A stretch of 38,018 nucleotides of DNA from Bdellovibrionales bacterium (GTDB taxonomy: Bacteria > Bdellovibrionota > Bdellovibrionia > Bdellovibrionales > UBA1609), in assembly GCA_028819305.1 (NCBI GenBank), contig JAPPLY010000065.1, positions 1 through 38,018 of the forward strand. Direction: 5' to 3'. The notes below the pieces were generated by a model. That model had not been told where the DNA came from and did no database searches. It saw nothing but the letters and a program-made list of their open reading frames with translations. The position numbers were made by a program, and so were the translations under genes. Below, piece by piece: positions 18,219-26,500 of this stretch. Each line of letters begins with the position of its first letter. Position 1 is the first letter of the stretch.

Positions 18219-18620
18219 ATGCCCAAGGGGGTTTTGCGTGATAGTGGATTGATAAATTATTTATTAGATATAAAAAATAAGGATCAATTTTTAAGATCTC
18301 CAAAAGCAGGTTATATTTTTGAAGCTTTTGTTATTGAAGAGTTGCTCAAAGGTTTAAGTAGTAAGTTTCCTACAGGTCGCTGGGAGTATTCATACTATCG
18401 AACGCGAAACGGAGCAGAAATTGATCTCATCCTAGAAGGAAGCTTTGGTTTGCTTCCGGTGGAAATTAAGTTATCTACATCTGTAGAAAACCGAAGCCTT
18501 ATAGCACTAACACAGTTTCTTAAAGAGCATTCTCTCCCTTTTGGTGTTGTTATTAATCATTCTTCGGAAGTTAAAATGCTTTCGGAAAAAATTATACAAA
18601 TTCCGGTTTCTTTTATTTAG
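18219..18620 (+). pseudogene. C-terminal remnant of a DUF4143-type ATPase
   Basis: The 133 residues match only the DUF4143 end of the ATPase family: KGVLRDSGLINYLL, SPKAGYIFEAFVIEELLKG and a PD-(D/E)XK-like core GAEIDLILEG..LPVEIKLS. The same frame is open slightly upstream (KKRSLVKMPKG) back to a stop near 18166, but no P-loop or Walker B sequence is present. It is therefore a 5'-deleted copy. It differs enough from the gene at 5375-6688 to be a separate family member rather than a recent duplicate. Confidence 0.75.
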
Positions 18621-18692
18621 ATGTTATACCGAACAGATCAGGAACCTCTGTGACCACGGGGGTTAAAAAGGTCAGTATAATAAAGTTTTACA

Positions 18693-18726
18693 AAAAATAA
18701 GGTACTGATTACAGTACCTTATTTTT
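18693..18726. terminator. bidirectional rho-independent terminator
   Basis: A perfect 15-bp stem AAAAATAAGGTACTG / CAGTACCTTATTTTT with loop atta has A-run and T-run ends that serve both strands. It ends the leftward gene at 18743-19633 and can also stop rightward transcription from the DUF4143 remnant. Confidence 0.85.
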
Positions 18727-18742
18727 CAAAAAGATTTATTTA

Positions 18743-19633
18743 CTATCCTTTATTACAAAGTTCTCGTATTCTTTGTGCTATCTTTATTAGGGCTTTTTGA
18801 AGACCCCCAGCAGCTACAACATCCTCCATCCGAATCATATTTTTTGTAAAAGCGAGCATGAGTGCAGTGTTTACATTTATCTCATGACCTACTACAAGAC
18901 CAGTTAGTACTCTAGAATGAGGGCTATTAAGAGCAGGAGGGCCAGGTATTTGCAATGATACCTCTATATCTTCTTTAATTGCCCTTTTGCCTAATTTCTC
19001 ATTGAAGGTTTTAAGTACACTCATAACCGTCGTGCGAGGCTGGGCTTCCCAAAAAGGCATATCATGTAAATTTTGTACTAAATCAAGTAAAACATTAGCC
19101 TCTGCAGGTTTATTTTCATTTGGCCTTTCACGGGTCATTGAGTGCAAGGAGATGTTTTCTGCAAATTTTACTATTACTTCCACATCTTCAGTACGGGCCA
19201 ATTCCACTTTTTTAGCTAGTTTTAATAAAGATGATCCTATTTCGGAACCCGTTTTATTAATCTCTTCTATGAGATTTTTCTTTGTAGTTTCTGATACTTT
19301 TCCTTCTCCCAATTTGTGAGATAATGCATCTACAATAGAGGTGGCCTCTTTGAGTGAAATAAAAACGATAGGGCTGGCTTTTTCTCCAGAATTTTTATCA
19401 GAATTTTTGTCTAAGTCCCTTAGAGTAACCTTACGAGGAGATAAATTCAAATCCTCGGACCTTTGCTGGTTTTCGGACTCGTATCTTGTTTCTGCTTCCT
19501 GATTAACATTTCTGTTTCCGAGTTCCCTATTTTTTGGGTCTTTGTGAGGACGTCGTTTTGCTTCTACATCAAATGAGCTAAGAATAAATAATATAGGTAA
19601 TAATAAGATAAAAATTCCACTAGTTGCGTTCAT
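18743..19633 (-). CDS. secreted protein of unknown function
   Basis: This 296-aa protein has a clear Sec signal peptide (MNATSGIFILLLPILFILSS, probable cleavage near VEA-KR). A basic, Asn/Glu-rich low-complexity segment follows (about residues 25-70), then a largely helical domain (KEATSIVDALSHKLGEGK.., LLKLAKKVELARTEDVEVIV). It is likely periplasmic or exported. I do not recognise a family. An AAGGAG ribosome site precedes the ATG, and a strong terminator follows the stop. Upstream, a TAATAT with TTCACG 18 bases before it, next to a gtgaaaaattttcac palindrome, could form a promoter and operator. No functional neighbour is evident. Confidence 0.75.
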   Translation of the reverse strand: MNATSGIFILLLPILFILSSFDVEAKRRPHKDPKNRELGNRNVNQEAETRYESENQQRSEDLNLSPRKVTLRDLDKNSDKNSGEKASPIVFISLKEATSIVDALSHKLGEGKVSETTKKNLIEEINKTGSEIGSSLLKLAKKVELARTEDVEVIVKFAENISLHSMTRERPNENKPAEANVLLDLVQNLHDMPFWEAQPRTTVMSVLKTFNEKLGKRAIKEDIEVSLQIPGPPALNSPHSRVLTGLVVGHEINVNTALMLAFTKNMIRMEDVVAAGGLQKALIKIAQRIRELCNKG

Positions 19634-20106
19634 AGTTTTATACTCCTTTTTGCCGTATTACTTTTCCCCTATTACATAACGGAAACAATCGCAAAATAAA
19701 AGCATTTTTTCTAATATTAGCATATTTTTTAAGGTAGCGTGAAAAATTTTCACCATCTCTCTACAAAATACACATATACTTTTACCCCACATGAGTCTTT
19801 TTTATACCAGATATAAGTTTATATTAAACTCAAAGGGTTTTATTTGGCGAACTCCCGTAAAATCTATGACAAATTGATCTCTTTATTAAACCCAATGAAA
19901 AGCTTCAGGAGAGAACAGGATTTAAAAGCGAGTTCGGCTTTGAACACAGAGTGGCCTATCCTCGCTTTTGCGGGGATGACAGCTCTGTGACAAAAGGCAT
20001 GTCTGAGCCTTTTAAATCCTGTTCTCTCCTGAAGAAAACTATTATTTTATATTATGTGTATAAGCTCCATATAAGGGGGGTTCTGTTAAAATAAAGAACT
20101 TAGTTT
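19634..20106. other. repeat-containing intergenic region between the secreted-protein gene and lysA
   Basis: The left part holds the probable leftward promoter of the 18743-19633 gene, with palindromes CTAATATTAG (19711-19720) and gtgaaaaattttcac (19739-19753). The right part contains the structured repeat element at 19903-20034, just downstream of lysA. I see no gene here. Confidence 0.6.
19903..20034 (+). repeat. structured repeat element, copy 1
   Basis: A 25-bp perfect terminal inverted repeat (cttcaggagagaacagg.. at 19903-19927 and its complement at 20010-20034) encloses the conserved core GAGTTCGGCT ... CTCTGTG.CAAAA.GCATGTCTGAGCC. Inside are a CACAGAG/CTCTGTG stem and an apical hairpin (ATCCTCGC tttt GCGGGGAT). 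It lacks the extra hairpin seen in copies 2 and 3. Two other copies lie at 22615-22766 and 23247-23389. Confidence 0.85.
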
Positions 20107-21294
20107 TTATATAACCAACTCTTTTGGGGGTTTTTGTGCGTTGTAGTTATTTATCATGACAGATCCATAAGCACCTGTGTCCAAAATAGCTAAAAAATCT
20201 CCTTCTTCCAGACCGGAGAAAACGCGATCTTTGCCCAGTACATCTGATGATTCACATATAGGCCCTACAACATCATAGGCTCGACCAGAGCCGGGTTTTT
20301 TCTCTAGTTGTACAATATGGTGATAGGCTTGATATAAACAAGGACGAATGAGATGATGCATTCCTGTATTAATAATAGCAAAATTTTTATACGAGCTGCT
20401 TTTTATGTACTGCACTTCTCCAATTAAACAGGCAAAACGAGCTGTTATAATTCTCCCGGGTTCTGTCAAAATTTGCGCCTTAACTGACTTAGAAAGTTCT
20501 TTTAAAAAAAAACCATATTCTTTTATTAATTTTAAATCCTGGTCTCTGTCCTGGCTTCTATAATCCATTCCTAAGCCCCCGCCTACATCAAATGTTTTGA
20601 GATCAAACTCCTCTTGCATCTCTTTATAAAGGTTCTTTATCTTCAATATGCCAGCTTTTAAAGGTTTTAAGTCGTGAATTTGAGAACCCATGTGCAAAGT
20701 TAAACCCTGTAATTTTAGCTGGGAAGGGTACTGTTTTAAAATTTCTTTTAACCCGGAAAGTTGCTCTAGTTCCATACCAAATTTATGTTCTCTTAAACCT
20801 GTTTTAATATAGGGGTGAGTGCTTACATCTATATCTGGATTCATACGAAAAGCTATGCTAGCTCTCTTACCTAAAGAGGTGGCTATTTCTGCTAATTTTT
20901 TTAGTTCAGAGGGGCTTTCTACATTAAACTGTAAAATATCTTTACTAAGAGCTAATTCCATTTCCTCTTTTGTTTTACCTACGCCTGAAAACACGATGTC
21001 TCGTCCTTTAAATCCGGCTTTTAAAGCTAATTGAATTTCTCCACCGGATACGACATCCACTCCTACCCCTTCTTTGCAGAAGGTTTTTAGTATTTCAGGA
21101 TGGGAATTAGCTTTCATGGCATAGTGCAGATGTGCTGGGGCTGTGTGTTTTTTAAAAACTCTCAATCTTTCTATAAGACCGATAAGATCGTATAAGTAAA
21201 AAGGAGTGCCTGTTTTTCGAGCCAAAGAAAGTAAATTATGTTTTTGCTTTTCCTGAATCAAATAAAGCTGATTTTTTTGATATTCCAGTGACAT
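20107..21294 (-). CDS. lysA: diaminopimelate decarboxylase
   Basis: LysA decarboxylates meso-diaminopimelate to lysine, the last step of lysine synthesis, in the cytoplasm. The fold-type III PLP enzyme has the PLP lysine in HYAMKANSHPE (K61 from this start). It also has GVDVVSGGE, FRMNPDIDVSTHPYIKTGL, HMGSQI, the glycine loop DVGGGLGMDY, EPGRIITA, and the C-terminal active-site segment CESSDVLG with DTGAYG. I chose the ATG at 21294 (395 aa) over the track's TTG at 21306 because GGAG sits six bases before it. It follows lysC on the same strand after about 80 bases that contain a GC-rich hairpin, so the two probably form an operon for the aspartate/lysine pathway. Confidence 0.96.
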   Translation of the reverse strand: MSLEYQKNQLYLIQEKQKHNLLSLARKTGTPFYLYDLIGLIERLRVFKKHTAPAHLHYAMKANSHPEILKTFCKEGVGVDVVSGGEIQLALKAGFKGRDIVFSGVGKTKEEMELALSKDILQFNVESPSELKKLAEIATSLGKRASIAFRMNPDIDVSTHPYIKTGLREHKFGMELEQLSGLKEILKQYPSQLKLQGLTLHMGSQIHDLKPLKAGILKIKNLYKEMQEEFDLKTFDVGGGLGMDYRSQDRDQDLKLIKEYGFFLKELSKSVKAQILTEPGRIITARFACLIGEVQYIKSSSYKNFAIINTGMHHLIRPCLYQAYHHIVQLEKKPGSGRAYDVVGPICESSDVLGKDRVFSGLEEGDFLAILDTGAYGSVMINNYNAQKPPKELVI

Positions 21295-21314
21295 AAATTT
21301 CTCCAATAGTTGTC

Positions 21315-21334
21315 ACCCCCGCGAAAGCGGGGGT
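21315..21334. repeat. REP-like hairpin between lysC and lysA
   Basis: A perfect 8-bp stem ACCCCCGC gaaa GCGGGGGT with a GNRA-type tetraloop belongs to the dispersed 'cgcgaaagcg' family of this genome. It lies in the lysC-lysA spacer and could stabilise or partly terminate the message. Confidence 0.75.
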
Positions 21335-21375
21335 CTATTTAGAACTATCCTCCCACAAGCAGGAATTAAACAAAG

Positions 21376-22587
21376 TTAGTATATAAGTATAAATTCTTCG
21401 TGGATAGCCTGAGCTGCCTCAGAAAGATATTTTTTATCTATAATAGCACTGATTTTAATTTCCGAGGTAGTTACCAAATGCATATCCACTCCTATTTTAT
21501 TTAAGACTTTAAAAAAACGGGCAGCCACCCCCGGATGGTTGGCCATTCCCACTCCGACAATAGATAGTTTTGCCAGGCCTTCAATAATATGGACCTTTTT
21601 TTGCTCGATTATTTCATAGATAATTTTTTTAGCCGCTTCTAAATCTTCTGCAGTTATGGAAAAGGCCAGCCTTTGCCCCTCTTTATGGTAACTTTGAGAG
21701 ATAATATCTACAGAAATATGTTTTTCAGCTAGCATAGTGAACAGATTAGCAATAAATTCCGTTCCGCTGGGAACCGGGTACATTTTAATAATCACGGTAT
21801 TTCTATCGTGGGTGACAGCAGACACTAATGGATTTTCCATAAATTCCTCCTTTGGAAGAATCCATGTTCCCTCTGTTTGTTCAAATGTGGATCGAACATG
21901 GATTTTGATTTTATATTTTGCTGCTATTTCAACAGAGCGGCAATGTAAAACTTGGCTTCCCAAGGAGGACATTTCCATCATTTCCTCGAAACTGAGTTTT
22001 GGAATTTGAGTGGCTTTTTTTATTAAGCGAGGATCGGCTGTGTAGATTTTGGGTACATCTGTAAAAATCTCACACTCGGATTGTTTGAAGGCGACAGCTA
22101 AAGCCACAGCCGTTGTATCACTTCCCCCTCTACCTAAAGTAGTGATGGTATTTCCGTTAGTGACTCCCTGAAAACCAGCTACTAAAGGAATATGGTTCAT
22201 TTTCAAGCAAGTCTTAATTTGTTTTGTGTTGATTTCTTGAATACGGGCACGAGAAAAAAGAGAATCTGTTTTAATACCTACCTGATGAGCTAAGAGCGGT
22301 GTGGCTTTTATATTTCTTTTTTCCAAAGCCAGAGCCAGAAGAGCTACACTGACCTGTTCGCCTGAAGCTAGTAACATATCATAAGCTTGTCCTCTACAAG
22401 AAGGAGCAATTTGTGTGGCTAGGCTAATCAGGCGGTTCGTCTCTCCAGACATGGCAGAAACCACAACTAAGGGGTTTTGTCCTAATAATTTATCTTTGGC
22501 AATGCGATCGGCTACCTGTTCAATTTTTTCAATGGACCCGACAGAGGTGCCACCAAATTTTTTAATATGTATTTGTTTGTGGTTCAT
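21376..22587 (-). CDS. lysC: aspartate kinase
   Basis: Aspartate kinase phosphorylates aspartate, the first committed step to lysine, threonine, methionine and diaminopimelate. The 403-aa protein has the N-terminal kinase motif IKKFGGTSVGS, the catalytic and aspartate-binding TTLGRGGSDTTAVALA, and FTDVPKIYTADPR. Two C-terminal ACT domains (ISVDIISQ.. and SIVGVGMANHPGVAARFF..) normally bind lysine or threonine for feedback control. The length is that of the monofunctional LysC/Ask type, without a homoserine dehydrogenase fusion. The ribosome site is weak. It is the upstream gene of the lysC-lysA pair. A copy of the structured repeat element lies just upstream of its start, inside any promoter or leader region. 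Confidence 0.97.
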   Translation of the reverse strand: MNHKQIHIKKFGGTSVGSIEKIEQVADRIAKDKLLGQNPLVVVSAMSGETNRLISLATQIAPSCRGQAYDMLLASGEQVSVALLALALEKRNIKATPLLAHQVGIKTDSLFSRARIQEINTKQIKTCLKMNHIPLVAGFQGVTNGNTITTLGRGGSDTTAVALAVAFKQSECEIFTDVPKIYTADPRLIKKATQIPKLSFEEMMEMSSLGSQVLHCRSVEIAAKYKIKIHVRSTFEQTEGTWILPKEEFMENPLVSAVTHDRNTVIIKMYPVPSGTEFIANLFTMLAEKHISVDIISQSYHKEGQRLAFSITAEDLEAAKKIIYEIIEQKKVHIIEGLAKLSIVGVGMANHPGVAARFFKVLNKIGVDMHLVTTSEIKISAIIDKKYLSEAAQAIHEEFILIY

Positions 22588-22614
22588 GTTTTTTTAATTT
22601 ATTTTACTCTTAAT

Positions 22615-22766
22615 TTTAGAGAAAAGAGCTTTAAAAGTTCAAACACGCGTTTTGCCACAGATCTGTCATTCCCGCGAAAGCGGGAATCTAACCTCTCTGT
22701 GCTCAAGTTTGTCCCCGCGAAAGCGAGGAACAGGGAGCTGAACTCATTTTAAAGCCCTTTTTTTCT
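22615..22766 (-). repeat. structured repeat element, copy 3 (reverse orientation)
   Basis: The terminal inverted repeat pairs ttagagaaaagagctttaaaa with ttttaaagcccttttttt..taa, with one mismatch and a small indel. Read on the minus strand, the core is GAGTTCAGCT ... CTGTGGCAAAACGCGTGTTTGAAC, matching copies 1 and 2. Two internal hairpins (cctcgctttcgcgggg and attcccgctttcgcgggaat) and a CACAGA/TCTGTG inner stem are present. The right end is a T7 run on the + strand. Confidence 0.8.
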
Positions 22767-22892
22767 AATTAAAAGATAACATTTATTTTAACTAAAAAAG
22801 CTCAAAATCCTGTCTCCTTGGAAACAAAATTCAAACAGAGTAGGTATATAAAGGACTATCCTTTTCGTCAAAGAGAAATGTAATTTAGATAC

Positions 22893-22911
22893 TTAGTCGG
22901 TTCTGAAAAAG
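22893..22911 (+). repeat. solo repeat end TTAGTCGGTTCTGAAAAAG
   Basis: These 19 bases match the end of the inverted-repeat segment at 16997-17137 (ttagtcggtactgaaaaag) with one difference. No partner end is visible nearby, so it is a solo or decayed copy. Confidence 0.55.
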
Positions 22912-23183
22912 CCCTCACAAACTGTCATCCCCTTGAAAGCATTGTCATGCCCGCAAAAGCAGACATCTAGTCCTAATAATAGGCTGTATAAGTTTTAAAC
23001 AAGTATAAACATTATGAATAGTATAAATTAAAAACTCTTATTTGTTTAGCCTAATCCAATTGTATAAATTTTAAACATCAATGTAATTATTTCATTCGAG
23101 AAAAATATATCTTTATTTTTTAAATTTTCTCATGTTTATATTGTGTTTCCGATGTGCTCACTTTTGTAGTAACTCTACTGATT

Positions 23184-23203
23184 GTTCCCGCTTTCGCGGG
23201 AAC
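23184..23203. repeat. REP-like hairpin
   Basis: A perfect 8-bp stem GTTCCCGC tttc GCGGGAAC is followed by a short direct repeat (gggaacgaca). It belongs to the same dispersed family as 21315-21334 and 29069-29088. Confidence 0.75.
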
Positions 23204-23246
23204 GACAGAGAGAGTGGGAACGACAAAGAAGGCGAAATAGAGATAA

Positions 23247-23389
23247 GCTCTTCAGGAGAAAATAGGGAGCAAAAGTGAGTTCGGTTCCCCGTTTCCACGG
23301 GGACAAGCTTGAGCACAATGCGACTGAAAGTTGCTTTGTGGCAAAACGCATGTTTGAGCCTTTTGACTCCCTATTTTCTCCTGAAGAGC
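23247..23389 (+). repeat. structured repeat element, copy 2
   Basis: The terminal inverted repeat pairs gctcttcaggagaaaatagg.. (23247-23274) with its complement at 23361-23389, with a single bulged base. The arm sequence differs from copy 1 beyond CTTCAGGAGA, yet both arms differ together. The core GAGTTCGGTT ... CTTTGTGGCAAAACGCATGTTTGAGCC is conserved. Internal hairpins include TCCCCGT ttcc ACGGGGA. It lies 112 bases before the 1391-aa gene. Confidence 0.85.
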
Positions 23390-23501
23390 AAGAGCGACTG
23401 GATTTCCGTTTATACGAACTATCAGGATCAATATAAAAAGAAGATTCATTGGAGCTTAAAGGCGCTGATTTTTACAGCAACTAAAAAAAGAGAAGAGGAA
23501 T

Positions 23502-26500
23502 ATGAAGTATAGATATATTGTAATTACTTTGCTTTTTTTTATCCCTGTTTTAACTCATGCTGTAAGTGGGGAACGGGCTTCTTTTTCTGAAGAAGATAAA
23601 GGGGCCATGCGCCCAGATCAAATTACCTGGGATCATGTAGAAGAGCTACTTAACTTTATGAATTTGGAATTAACGGAAAAAGAAATTGTAAAAGAAAACA
23701 GATTACTTGAGGCTCGACAAAACGAGGACTATAGTATCCTTCAAAGACTGGATTCTATAAAACAGAGAACATATTCTGGGGTAGCTGGACATCAGCTTAA
23801 AGGTTTTGGTCCGGAGGCCGCTATTTTTTACGCAGCTATCGGTGGTAATATGGTAGTAGGGTCTTATATAAATTCCATAACGAAAGAAGGGAGATCAGAC
23901 CCTCGATGGATGGAAAACCTACTTTATGAAATGACATCACCGGTAGGTGTTTTTAGCTTTTTTTGTTTCGTGATGGCAAGTGGGCAAACCAATCTTCTTT
24001 ATTCCCGTCTGCTTTCTCCTGGATGGGATGTTCATTTTAAAAGAGGACCTTTTAAAGGCCGGCGAATAATAAAAACAAAGCCTTTGTTTTCACCTGGTAT
24101 ATTACAACCCCGTCTGGATCTCTTAAGAAGAAAAGCCACCTCCCAAAGGCTTTTGAAAGAGTATGGTGCATCTGGAACACCTCATACTAGTTTTCGCACC
24201 GCACTTAGATACCAAAAAGCAAGGTTCGGACCGAAGCTAGGTCTCTCCTTTGCCGGTCCCTTGGGGATGAGTGTTGGTATGCTGGCCTCTAATATAGTAC
24301 ATGAACTGGATTACATTCGGCTTTATAATCCTCATGTTGGCCCTTGTTGGGATAGCTTTACAGGTAAGGAAGGTGTAATAGATGAAGCAGATATGAAACT
24401 CCATTGTGATCTATTTTGGGATGGGATGGGTAGTACTATAGTGTCTTGGGCACCGGGTTTGGCCTCTCTAGTGACGGCTTCTGTTATTTCTCATGCGGCT
24501 GTGAATGCTGCTTACGGATTAGCAGGGAGAGCTATCGAAGGTGCTAAACATTTAAGAACTAGACCTTTTCAAATGAGTCAAAATATTTTAAACAATTGGG
24601 CCAAGCGAACCGGTGTTCGTGTTCCCTGGAAGATGCTAACTAGTGCGGCCTCTTTTATTCCCACTCCTGCCACTACGGGTGTTAAGGCTGGTGCTAAAGG
24701 ACTTGGACTCGGTATTGAAGCCATAGCTCAGTGGATAAAAGGATTCATCCTACCCCCTGGCACGCAAATAGTGAAAGGTAACAGGGTGAACAACAAGGGA
24801 TTTGGTTCTAGGTTCATAAACTTATTGGCTTTTATGTTAACGGATACATGGATCACTCATGATTTTTATAGTGCTATCTGGACAGAAACCATAAAAGCCG
24901 GTGATGTTTCGGATGGGATGAGAGATTTTATAACATATAGTAATGTGGACTCTAAAATCTGTGATAGGGATGATGACTGTGAATACCATGAGAGTATTTT
25001 TTCCGCCCATGAAACCGCTTTAACATTTGATCGCTGGAGACAGTTTAGGATGGAAAAGGCCGCAGCATCCTGGCAGAACTGGTTTAAATATGTTTCCAGT
25101 ACAACAGGTTCTTTTGAACAAATTTATTATTTATACTACCTGCTTTTTCAAGCTAAAAGGAATAAAAACAACTTCCATGATGTGAAATACTTTGGTGATC
25201 TTAGTGAAGAGGCTTTGTTTTCCAGTGATGTAGGCTATGCACCAAAAGAGGGTACAGCAAGGTCTTTTTTTGAGGGTATGATAAGTCAGATCAATGAACA
25301 TATTGGAAAAAGTAACATATCTAAGCCATCTAATGTAGCACTGGATGTGGTATCTGATTCTCCTTATCATTTTTTAAATCCGGAGATTAGTGTAAGTAGA
25401 AATGAGGGGGATCGTCCCTTTGTTTTAAGATCTCTTTTTAGTGTTGTAGATACTCGTGTTCCCTTAGAACCTTTTTATGGTGATCATTGGGGGGAAGCTC
25501 TAAGACAGGAAGAGGAGAAAATATATAAATACGAGAACCCGGATAGGATAATTAAGGAACATTTTGTTTATTTAGAGGAAATAACTAAAGATTACATGGG
25601 TACCCTTTTAGAAAAAAATTCTGAGACGAATGAGGATTATGAAGAAATCATAAGTGATTTGAAGAAATATTATACGAAAATATTGGAACCATCTATTGAC
25701 CTCTTGGAAAGGGAAATGAAAGGTGTGCCAATAAACTCTAATGGAGGAACAAAGCTCAATAATTATGTTGATGAAATCTTGAGTTTATATGCAGAACGCT
25801 TTAACCTGCTGGTAGAATCGCAACCAAATGATCTAGATGTCAATTTTTCTGCTTTTAATTTCCTTATTCATTGGTATTTTAATGATTGGCTTGAACAGCT
25901 CGCCTTGGAAAAAGATAAAATTCTTTCACAAGGGGTGCTAGTAGATGGAGCCGCCGTTGCAGAAAGAGTTGCAAATCGTTTAAGAAAAAAAATACTCTCG
26001 GCAGGGCTGGAGTATCTCAATAAAATTATAGAATGGGAGAAGAAAAAATATTCCGGCAGATATGTAAATTATATCTATTCAGATTTAAAGGACCAAATAA
26101 AAAACCTGCCTCCTGAGATGATAGGTGTTTATCAGAGACTAGGGACAGATAATATTTTCGCTCAACTATACGCAAGAACCTTTGTACCAAATAAAACAGC
26201 AAGTAAAGAAGACCATCCTGCTGAAAATAAAGCTCAAAAATACATTCAAATAAAACCCGAAGCTCCAGGTATGTTTACAGTAAAGACCGTAAACGCAGAT
26301 TATCGTTTGAGAGAGGATACATTTGATGTGAATTATCACCCCGATCGTTTGTTGGGACTTCGTACAAAAGGCTTTATGGATTTTGTAATAGCTTCTGCTG
26401 TTTGTGGCCCCGATCCAATGGAAATAGCAAAGCCAACAGAAGAGCAAATGAATGGGTTATTATCCAACAATGAGGATAAGTTTTTAAAGGAGCTTAAGGA

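Larger units (their letters stand above)
22588..23501. other. repeat-dense intergenic region between lysC and the 1391-aa gene
   Basis: This gap of about 900 bases separates divergent genes and contains two copies of the structured element in opposite orientations, a TTAGTCGGTTCTGAAAAAG repeat end and several cgcgaaagcg-type hairpins. It also has an AT-rich middle with two similar stretches (gtataagttttaaacaa and gtataaattttaaacat). Short ORF-track frames here run across the inverted repeats and are not believable genes. Confidence 0.7.

Noticed and set aside
23252-23512. Short ORFs 23252-23449 (-) and 23309-23512 (+)
   Set aside because: They run across the inverted arms of the structured repeat element, lack ribosome sites and have no protein-like features. 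The + one also overlaps the real start of the 1391-aa gene.
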